Assembly (NCBI RefSeq): GCF_017309385.1
Contig: NZ_JAFJMJ010000001.1
Location: forward strand, 4,154,001-4,218,000
DNA: 64,000 nt
From: Amycolatopsis sp. 195334CR
GTDB lineage: Bacteria > Actinomycetota > Actinomycetes > Mycobacteriales > Pseudonocardiaceae
Direction: 5' to 3'
Positions 55,550-62,120 of the stretch are shown piece after piece. The first letter of the stretch is position 1. Each line of letters begins with the position of its first letter. The translations under genes and the position numbers were made by a program. The notes beneath the pieces were generated by a model. The model worked only from the letters and a program-made list of their open reading frames with translations. It was not told where the DNA came from and did not search any database.

Positions 55550-56764
55550 TCACCAGGTGACTGGCAGTTCGTTCACGCTGTAGACCATCGCCGACGGGTT
55601 GCGGAACTCCAGCTCCTCCGGCTTCGCGGCCAGTTGGAGGTTCGGGATGCGCCGGACCAGCGTGCCCAGCGCGATCTGCATCTCGACGCGCGCCAGGAAC
55701 TTCGCGATGCAGCTGTGGATGCCGAAACCGAAGGCGAACGGGTTGCTGCCGCCGCGGGTCAGGTCGAGCCGGTCCGCGTCGGGGTAGTTCTCGTCGTCGC
55801 GGTCCGCCGACGAGGTCAGCGCGATCACGCCCTCGCCCGCCCGCACGGTCTGCCCGGCCAGCTCCACGTCCTCGACCGCCACGCGCGCGACCCCGTGCTG
55901 CATGACGTTCTGGTGGCGCAGCAGCTCTTCGACGGCGCTGACGGTGATGTCCGGGTCCTCGCGCAGCAGCTTCATCTGGTCCGGGTTCTGCAGCAGCGCG
56001 AGCACGCTCAGCGACAGCGAACTGGCCGTGGTGTCGTACCCCGCCGACAACAGCATCATGCCGATGACCACGGCCTCGTTGCGGTTCAGCTCGCCCTTGC
56101 GGATCTGCTCGCTCGCCAGCCTGCCGAGCACGTCGTCGGTCGGCTTGCGCTCCTTGTCCGCGACCAGTTTGTTCATGTAGCCGAACAGCGCCGCCGCCGA
56201 GGCGTTGCGCGCGGCCGGGCTCGGGTTCGCCTCGACCAGCGTGTTGATCCAGCGGCCGAAGGCGAGCCGGTCGCCGTAGGGCACGCCGAGCAGGTCGCAG
56301 ACCACCATCAGCGGGATGGGCCGGGCGAAGGTGGTGACCAGGTTGACCGGTTTCGGCCCGGCCAGCAGCTTGTCGATGTGCTCGTCGACGATCTGCTGGA
56401 TCTCCGGGCGCAGCGATTCGGCGCGCTTCTTGGTGAACTGCCCCATGATCATCCGGCGGTACCGGGTGTGCTCCGGCGGGTCGACCGCGACGAAGGCGCC
56501 CGGCTGCGGGTCGACCGGGAAGTAGAAGCCCTTGGGGAAGCCGGGCGCGGCCACCTTGGAGCTGAACCGCTCGTCGGAGAGCACCAGCTTGACCTCGGCG
56601 TAGCGGCTGACCAGCCAGGCGACCTCACCCGAGGGCAGGGTGACGCGGACGATCGGTTCCTCCCGGCGCAGCCGGCGGTAGTCCAGCGGCAGGTCCAGCA
56701 CGTGGTCGGCGTCGCGCGCCATCGGGAACGGGCAGGTCTGCTTGGCTGCGAGAGCTTCGTTCAT
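55550..56764 (-). CDS. Cytochrome P450
   Basis: A 404-residue soluble bacterial P450: I-helix AGYDTTASS (241-249) for oxygen activation, E-x-x-R Glu280-Arg283 (EELLRHQ), and heme Cys352 in FAFGFGIHSCIAKF. Known: NAD(P)H/ferredoxin-dependent mono-oxygenation; the similarity to CYP105/107-type tailoring enzymes is general. No ferredoxin gene is adjacent. Transcribed on the minus strand, in the same direction as the ABC exporter upstream but separated by a terminator and 331 bases. Inference: tailoring hydroxylase of the polyketide cluster, or the edge of it. Confidence 0.9.
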   Translation of the reverse strand: MNEALAAKQTCPFPMARDADHVLDLPLDYRRLRREEPIVRVTLPSGEVAWLVSRYAEVKLVLSDERFSSKVAAPGFPKGFYFPVDPQPGAFVAVDPPEHTRYRRMIMGQFTKKRAESLRPEIQQIVDEHIDKLLAGPKPVNLVTTFARPIPLMVVCDLLGVPYGDRLAFGRWINTLVEANPSPAARNASAAALFGYMNKLVADKERKPTDDVLGRLASEQIRKGELNRNEAVVIGMMLLSAGYDTTASSLSLSVLALLQNPDQMKLLREDPDITVSAVEELLRHQNVMQHGVARVAVEDVELAGQTVRAGEGVIALTSSADRDDENYPDADRLDLTRGGSNPFAFGFGIHSCIAKFLARVEMQIALGTLVRRIPNLQLAAKPEELEFRNPSAMVYSVNELPVTW

Positions 56765-56907
56765 GCGGCTGGCCCTACTTCTTCCACTCGAACCGGACGT
56801 GGGGCGTGATTAACCAACTTCGCCACGTGAGTGACTGTAATGAAACCGATACGCTGTGCATAACCCCTACCGCTCCCCTGTTCGCTCCTCGTGCAGGTCA
56901 GGACGCG

Positions 56908-56921
56908 TTGTCGCGCGACAA
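56908..56921. promoter_or_regulatory. Palindrome in the P450 upstream region
   Basis: TTGTCGCGCGACAA, perfect 14-bp palindrome, about 145-157 bases before the P450 start. Candidate operator. The 331-base gap 56765-57095 otherwise holds only the terminator below. Confidence 0.4.
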
Positions 56922-56967
56922 TCAGCGCGCGGCAGGGGGTCTGCGAAGAACGTCTGCAAAGGACACG

Positions 56968-56985
56968 AAAAAGCCCGGGGCGGGC
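56968..56985 (-). terminator. Terminator downstream of the ABC exporter operon
   Basis: On the minus strand GCCCG-CCC-CGGGC followed by TTTTT: a short GC stem with a U tract, about 110 bases after the second ABC gene's stop (57096). Confidence 0.55.
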
Positions 56986-57095
56986 GGAGCGGATCCGGGA
57001 CGACGTGGGTTGAGCGAAACCGTCATCCTTCGGAACCTCCACAGCATCGTTCCCCAGGCTTCACCAGTGTGCCTCGGGGACCGCTAGGTCATTTG

Positions 57096-58955
57096 CTAAG
57101 AGATCAAGTCGACCGGTGTGGCCGACGAAGCGGCGTGCAGGCGGGCGTAGGTGCCGTCGGCGTCGAGCAGTTCGGCGTGCGTGCCGCGCTCGATCAGGCG
57201 GCCGTTCTCCATCACCACGATCAGGTCCGCGGTGCGCACTGTGGACAGCCGGTGCGCGATGACGAAGCAGGTCCGGCCCGCTCGCAGCGAACTCGTCGCC
57301 CGCTGCACCAGTTCCTCGGTCTTCGTGTCGATCGAACTGGTCGCCTCGTCGAGCACCAGCAGCGACGGCCGGATCAGGAACGCCCTGGCCAGCGTGATCA
57401 GCTGCTTCTCACCGGCGCTGACGGTGGACGTCTCGTCGTCGAGCACGGTGTCGTAGCCGTCCGGCAGGGTGTGCACGAACCGGTCCACGCAGGTCGCCTC
57501 GGCCGCCGCGACGATCTCCGCACGGGTGGCGTCCGGGCGGCCGTAGGCGATGTTCTCCGCGATCGTGCCGTGGAACAGCCACGCGTCCTGCGACACCAGC
57601 CCGATCCGGGACCGCAGGTCCTCACGGTCCATCCGCGCGATGTCCTCGCCGTCGAGCAGGATGCGGCCGCCGTCCAGCTCGTAGAACCGCATCAGCAGGT
57701 TGCCCAGTGTGGTCTTGCCCGCGCCGGTCGGGCCGACGATCGCCACCACCTGCCCGGGCTCGGCGGTCAGCGACAGGTCCTCGATCAACGGTTTCCCCGG
57801 CAGATAACGGAAACTGACCCGGTCGAAGACCACCCGGCCGCGGGTCGGGCCCGGGCGCACCGGCTCCGGGACCTCGGGGCGCTGCTCCTCGGCGTCGAGC
57901 AGTTCGAAGATCCGCTTGGCCGAGGCCAGCCCCGACTGCAGCTGACCGGAGAAGTTCGCCAGGTCCACGATCGGCCTGCTGAACATCTGCGCGTACTGGA
58001 CGAACGCCTGCACGTCGCCGATGGACAGCGAGCCGCTGGCCACCCGCAGCGCGCCGACCACCGCCACCAGCACGTAGTTCAGGTCGGTGACGAAGCGCGC
58101 GGCGGGTTCGATCATGCCGGTGATGAACTGCGCCCGCGAACCCGCGCGGTAGAGCGCCTCGTTGTGCTCGTCGAACTCCCGCTCGGCCAGTTCCCGCCTG
58201 CCGAAGCCCTTGACCAGCGAGTGCCCGGTGTAGATCTGCTCGATGTGCGCGTTGAGCGAACCGGTGGTGCCCCACTGCTCGGCGAACCGCGGTTGCGCGC
58301 GCTTGCTGATCACCCAGGCGATGGCCGCCGCCAGCGGCACGCTGAGCAATACGATCAACGCCAGCGCCGGCGAGATCACCAGCATCACCGCGAGCACGCC
58401 GAGAATGGTGAACACCGAGTTGATCAGCTGCCCGAGGGTGAGCTGGAAGCTCTGCTGGAGGTTGTCCACGTCGTTGGTGGCGCGGCTGAGCACGTCCCCG
58501 CCGGGGTTGCGGTCGAAGTGGCTCATCGGCAGGCGGCTCAGCTTCGCGTCGACCTGGGCGCGCAGGTCCCGCACGACGCGCTGCACGATGGCCGCCACCA
58601 GCCGCCCGCGCCAGAGCATGAACCCGGCGGCCACCAGGTAGACCCCGAGCAGGACCAGCAGCACCACGCCGAGCGCGGCGAAGTCGACGCCCTGACCGGG
58701 CACCAGGTCGGTGGTGCTGAACACGTTGGCCAGCGTGTCGCGGCCGTCCGCGCGCAGCTGGGCGATCACGTCCTCTTTGGACGATCCGGCCGGATAGCCG
58801 GTGCTGACCAGCCCGGCGAAGATGAGGTCCGTGGCGTAACCGAGCAGCTTCGGGCCGAGCAGGTTCAGCCCGATCCAGGCCAGGCCGAGCACGACCACCG
58901 CGGTGATGAGCGCCCGGTGCGGCCGCAGCAGCCCGAGCAGGCGACGGGCGGTCAC
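57096..58955 (-). CDS. ABC exporter half-transporter, subunit 2 (catalytic NBD)
   Basis: A 619-residue transmembrane-ATPase fusion. Six spans in residues 1-320 (e.g. ALITAVVVLGLAWIGLNLL); NBD with Walker A GPTGAGKTT, signature VSAGEKQL in place of LSGGQ, Walker B LVLDEATSSID with catalytic Glu, and H-loop IAHRLSTV. Known: pairs with a degenerate partner to form a type IV heterodimeric exporter. The GTG start overlaps the partner's stop by 4 bases (GTGA). The gene pair upstream of a GDP-mannose dehydratase and PKS is as in polyene clusters (NysG/NysH, AmphG/AmphH). Inference: exporter of the polyketide. Confidence 0.9.
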   Translation of the reverse strand: MTARRLLGLLRPHRALITAVVVLGLAWIGLNLLGPKLLGYATDLIFAGLVSTGYPAGSSKEDVIAQLRADGRDTLANVFSTTDLVPGQGVDFAALGVVLLVLLGVYLVAAGFMLWRGRLVAAIVQRVVRDLRAQVDAKLSRLPMSHFDRNPGGDVLSRATNDVDNLQQSFQLTLGQLINSVFTILGVLAVMLVISPALALIVLLSVPLAAAIAWVISKRAQPRFAEQWGTTGSLNAHIEQIYTGHSLVKGFGRRELAEREFDEHNEALYRAGSRAQFITGMIEPAARFVTDLNYVLVAVVGALRVASGSLSIGDVQAFVQYAQMFSRPIVDLANFSGQLQSGLASAKRIFELLDAEEQRPEVPEPVRPGPTRGRVVFDRVSFRYLPGKPLIEDLSLTAEPGQVVAIVGPTGAGKTTLGNLLMRFYELDGGRILLDGEDIARMDREDLRSRIGLVSQDAWLFHGTIAENIAYGRPDATRAEIVAAAEATCVDRFVHTLPDGYDTVLDDETSTVSAGEKQLITLARAFLIRPSLLVLDEATSSIDTKTEELVQRATSSLRAGRTCFVIAHRLSTVRTADLIVVMENGRLIERGTHAELLDADGTYARLHAASSATPVDLIS

Positions 58956-60595
58956 GCGGAGACCACTCCCTTGTCCAGCACCACGACCCGGTCGGAGCGC
59001 GCCACACTGCTGGCGCGCTGGGTCACCAGCAACACGGTCGCCTCCGCGAGTTCGGGTTCCAGGTTCTCCCGCAGCGCCGCCTCGGTCCGGTGGTCCAGCG
59101 CCGAGAAGCAGTCGTCGAGCAGGTAGATGTCGGGGCGGCGCAACAGGGTTCTCGCGATGGCGAGCCGTTGGCGCTGCCCGCCGGAGACGTTCGTACCGCC
59201 CTGCGTGATCATCGCGTCCAGCCCACCCTCCATTTCGGACACGAAGTCCCTGGCCTGCACCACTTCCAGCGCGTGCCAGAGTTCGTCGTCGGTGGCGTCG
59301 GGACGGCCGTAGCGCAGGTTGCTGGCCACCGTGCCGGAGAACAGGAACGCTCGCTGCGGCACGAGACCGACGGTCCGGGTGAGCGCGTCGGCGTCCTGCT
59401 CGCGGACGTCGACGCCGTTGACCAGCACCGATCCGCTGGTCACGTCGAACAGGCGCAACGCGAGGTTCAGCAGGGTGGTCTTGCCGCTGCCGGTACCGCC
59501 GACGATGGCCACCTTCTCACCGGGCTCGGCGATCAGGTCGATCCCGCGCAGCACCGGCTGTTCCGCGCCGGGGTAACCGAATTCGGCGGCACGCAGTTCG
59601 AGCCTGCCGCGCCCGTGGGCGGGCACCGGGTGCGCCGCCGGGGTCACGCTCACCTCGGTGTCGAGCACCTCCTGGATGCGTCCCGACGAGACGATCGCGC
59701 GGGGGGCGCTGGTGAACACCATGGTCAGCATCACCACCGACATCACGATCAGGCCGAGGTAACCGAGCAGCGCGGTCATCTCCCCGAGCTGCAGCGTGCC
59801 GCCGTCGATGCGCCAGCCCGCCAGCCACACCAGGCCGACGGTGAACACGTTCAGCACGATGATCACCACCGCCGGGATCGCCGCCATCAGGCGTCCCACG
59901 CGCAGCGAATGCCGGTACATCTCGTCGTTCGCCCCGCCGAAGCGCTGGTGCTCGCGGCGGTCGCGGACGAACGCGCGGACCACGCGCACCCCGGTGATCC
60001 GCTCGCGCAGCAGCCGGTTGATCAGGTCGATGCAGCGCTGCATCGCGGTGTAGACCGGGCCCATCCTGGCCAGCATCACCACGATGGCCACGCCGACCGC
60101 GACGATCAGCCCGATCATCACGAAGCCCAGCGGCAGGTCCTGGTTGAACGCCAGCACCAGCCCGCCCACGCACATGATCGGCGCGATCACCGCCACGTCG
60201 AAGGTGGTGAGCACCAGGTTCTGCACCTGCTGCACGTCGTTGACCGTGCGGGTGATCAGCGAGGGCGTGCCGAACCCGCCCACCTCGCGGGCGGAGAAGT
60301 CGAGCACCCGGCGGAACACCGCCGAGCGCAGGTCGCGGCCGACCGCGGCGGCGATCTTCGCGCCGAGCAGCGCGGCGGCGATGGCGGTGGCGATCTGCGC
60401 CACCGCGATGACGGCCATCATCACCCCGGTGGTCCAGATGTAGCCCACGTCGCCGCGGACCACGCCGTAGTCGATGATCAGCGCGTTGAACGTGGGCAGG
60501 AGCAGGGTGGCCACCGTCTGGCACAACTGCAGCACCAGCAGGGCGGCGATCCGGCGGCGGTAGGGCCGCAGGCGGGGCAGGACTCTGGACAGCAC
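58952..60595 (-). CDS. ABC exporter half-transporter, subunit 1 (degenerate NBD)
   Basis: A 547-residue fusion of six membrane spans and an NBD. Walker A GGTGSGKTT and signature NVSGGQRQRLAIA are intact. Walker B reads IYLLDDCFSALD (Asp for the catalytic Glu) and the H-loop reads LVTQRASSV (Gln for His), as in the non-catalytic site of heterodimeric exporters. The chain ends at VVVLDKGVVSA, about 25-35 residues earlier than usual. ATG 60595 is divergent from gmd, separated by 276 bases with three PAS-LuxR-like boxes. Works with the subunit at 57096. Confidence 0.9.
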   Translation of the reverse strand: MLSRVLPRLRPYRRRIAALLVLQLCQTVATLLLPTFNALIIDYGVVRGDVGYIWTTGVMMAVIAVAQIATAIAAALLGAKIAAAVGRDLRSAVFRRVLDFSAREVGGFGTPSLITRTVNDVQQVQNLVLTTFDVAVIAPIMCVGGLVLAFNQDLPLGFVMIGLIVAVGVAIVVMLARMGPVYTAMQRCIDLINRLLRERITGVRVVRAFVRDRREHQRFGGANDEMYRHSLRVGRLMAAIPAVVIIVLNVFTVGLVWLAGWRIDGGTLQLGEMTALLGYLGLIVMSVVMLTMVFTSAPRAIVSSGRIQEVLDTEVSVTPAAHPVPAHGRGRLELRAAEFGYPGAEQPVLRGIDLIAEPGEKVAIVGGTGSGKTTLLNLALRLFDVTSGSVLVNGVDVREQDADALTRTVGLVPQRAFLFSGTVASNLRYGRPDATDDELWHALEVVQARDFVSEMEGGLDAMITQGGTNVSGGQRQRLAIARTLLRRPDIYLLDDCFSALDHRTEAALRENLEPELAEATVLLVTQRASSVARSDRVVVLDKGVVSA

Positions 60596-60643
60596 AGCAC
60601 TCTCCGGGTCGGCCGGGCGGAACCACAGTCGAACCCAAACAAA

Positions 60644-60659
60644 CCCACAAAATACCTAG
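60644..60659. promoter_or_regulatory. PAS-LuxR-like box (weak)
   Basis: CCCACAAAATACCTAG matches 11 of 16 positions of the PimM-type operator CTVGGGAWWTCCCBAG, as I recall it. It lies about 50 bases before the ABC subunit 1 start. Confidence 0.35.
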
Positions 60660-60679
60660 TCTTGCCCGCCGGGGCGGCC

Positions 60680-60695
60680 GCGGGGAAATCACTAG
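60680..60695. promoter_or_regulatory. PAS-LuxR-like box
   Basis: GCGGGGAAATCACTAG matches 13 of 16 positions of CTVGGGAWWTCCCBAG, in the shared region between the ABC exporter and gmd. Confidence 0.5.
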
Positions 60696-60763
60696 TGTTC
60701 GCCGCTCGCCGGTCCGCCGCCGGTGGCGCGCGGGGCAGGGTAGCGGCGGCTGGGGAGGCAAGA

Positions 60764-60779
60764 CTCGAACATTCCCTAG
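60764..60779. promoter_or_regulatory. PAS-LuxR-like box
   Basis: CTCGAACATTCCCTAG matches 13 of 16 positions of CTVGGGAWWTCCCBAG, about 95 bases before the gmd start. Confidence 0.5.
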
Positions 60780-60871
60780 TGCCCGCGCGCCTACCGTGCA
60801 AGCGCGGCCGGAGTCGAAGTGACGGTGGGCGGAGTCGACCCGAAGTGCTGGCGTAGTGGAGAGGGATGACG

Positions 60872-61906
60872 ATGTCCAGGCGAGCTTTGATCACCGGGAT
60901 CACCGGGCAGGACGGTTCCTACCTGGCCGAGTACCTGCTGAGCCAGGGGTACCAGGTGTGGGGGCTGATCCGCGGCCAGGCCAACCCGCGCAAGTCCCGG
61001 GTCAGCAGGCTGGTCGCCGATCTGTCCTTTGTCGACGGTGACCTGATGGACCAGGGCAGCCTGGTCTCCGCGGTGGACAAGGTGCAGCCGGACGAGGTGT
61101 ACAACCTCGGCGCCATCTCGTTCGTGCCGATGTCCTGGCAGCAGGCGGAACTGGTCACCGAGATCAACGGCATGGGCGTGCTGCGCGTGCTGGAGGCGAT
61201 CCGGATGGTGAGCGGGCTGAACAGCTCGCAGCGGGTGGACGTGGGCAAGCAGATCCGCTTCTACCAGGCCTCCTCCTCGGAGATGTTCGGCAAGGCGGCC
61301 GAGACGCCGCAGCGCGAGACCACCAGCTTCCACCCGCGCAGCCCGTACGGCGTGGCGAAGGCCTACGGGCACTTCATCACCAAGAACTACCGCGAATCCT
61401 TCGGCATGTACGCGGTTTCCGGCATGCTGTTCAACCACGAGTCCCCGCGCCGCGGGGCCGAGTTCGTCACCCGCAAGATCACCCTGGCGGTCGCGAAGAT
61501 CAAGCTGGGCCTGCAGGAGAAGCTCGAGCTGGGCAACCTGGACGCGGTGCGCGACTGGGGTTTCGCCGGTGACTACGTGCGCGCGATGCACCTGATGCTG
61601 CAGCAGGAGGAGCCGGGCGACTACGTGGTCGGCACCGGGGAGATGCACTCGGTGCGCGACGCCGTGCGGATCGCCTTCGACCACGTCGGCCTGGACTGGC
61701 GCGACCACGTGGTGATCAACCCGGCGCTGGTGCGCCCGGCCGAGGTGGAGATCCTCTGCGCCGACACCACCCGGGTCAAGGCCGCGCTCGGCTGGGAGCC
61801 GTCGGTGGACTTCGCCGAGCTGATGCGGATGATGGTCGACTCCGACCTCGCCCAGGCGTCGCGGGAGCACGAGTACGCCGATCTGCTGCACGCCGCCAAC
61901 TGGTGA
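60872..61906 (+). CDS. gmd: GDP-mannose 4,6-dehydratase
   Basis: A 344-residue extended SDR: GITGQDGSYLAEYLL (NADP), DEVYNLGAISFVPMSWQQ, catalytic ASSSEMFG and YGVAK, and NHESPRRGAEFVTRKI then LGNLDAVRDWGFAGDYVRAM typical of GMD. Known: converts GDP-D-mannose to GDP-4-keto-6-deoxymannose. The compact N-terminal loop (IRGQANPRKSRVSRL) resembles polyene-cluster enzymes (NysDIII/AmphDIII) more than the general GMD of cell-wall sugars. ATG 60872 has GGAGAGGG 7-8 bases upstream; ATG 60866 would be too close. Inference: first step to GDP-mycosamine or another deoxysugar attached to the polyketide. Confidence 0.93.
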   Translation: MSRRALITGITGQDGSYLAEYLLSQGYQVWGLIRGQANPRKSRVSRLVADLSFVDGDLMDQGSLVSAVDKVQPDEVYNLGAISFVPMSWQQAELVTEINGMGVLRVLEAIRMVSGLNSSQRVDVGKQIRFYQASSSEMFGKAAETPQRETTSFHPRSPYGVAKAYGHFITKNYRESFGMYAVSGMLFNHESPRRGAEFVTRKITLAVAKIKLGLQEKLELGNLDAVRDWGFAGDYVRAMHLMLQQEEPGDYVVGTGEMHSVRDAVRIAFDHVGLDWRDHVVINPALVRPAEVEILCADTTRVKAALGWEPSVDFAELMRMMVDSDLAQASREHEYADLLHAANW

Positions 61907-61916
61907 GCTGCCATCT

Positions 61917-61932
61917 GTAGGGATTTCCCAGC
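61917..61932. promoter_or_regulatory. PAS-LuxR-like box before the PKS gene
   Basis: GTAGGGATTTCCCAGC matches 12 of 16 positions of CTVGGGAWWTCCCBAG, and its 10-base core GGGATTTCCC matches completely. Lies between gmd and the PKS. Confidence 0.5.
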
Positions 61933-62026
61933 CGTTCCGCCGCGAGACTGCGTACATGGTGGTCTCAGCGCGCGACCAGGTTCGAGTTGCCTTCGCCCGG
62001 AGCCCCCGGCGGCCGACAGTGCTGCC

Positions 62027-62044
62027 CCGGGGGACAACCCCCGG
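62027..62044 (+). promoter_or_regulatory. Stem-loop in the PKS leader
   Basis: CCGGGGG-ACAA-CCCCCGG: 7-bp GC stem with a 4-base loop, 77 bases before the PKS start. No U tract; more likely a leader structure or partial terminator of gmd. Confidence 0.4.
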
Positions 62045-62120
62045 ACCCCCGGCGGCGCCGAGCCTGCCGTGACCCGTGTTCCTGCCCGGCCGTCCGGTTG
62101 TCGAGATGGGTTGAGTTGAG

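Noticed and set aside
55354..55560. 68-codon open frame between the exporter and P450
   Set aside because: No ribosome binding site, overlaps a promoter palindrome and the P450 3' end, no recognisable similarity.
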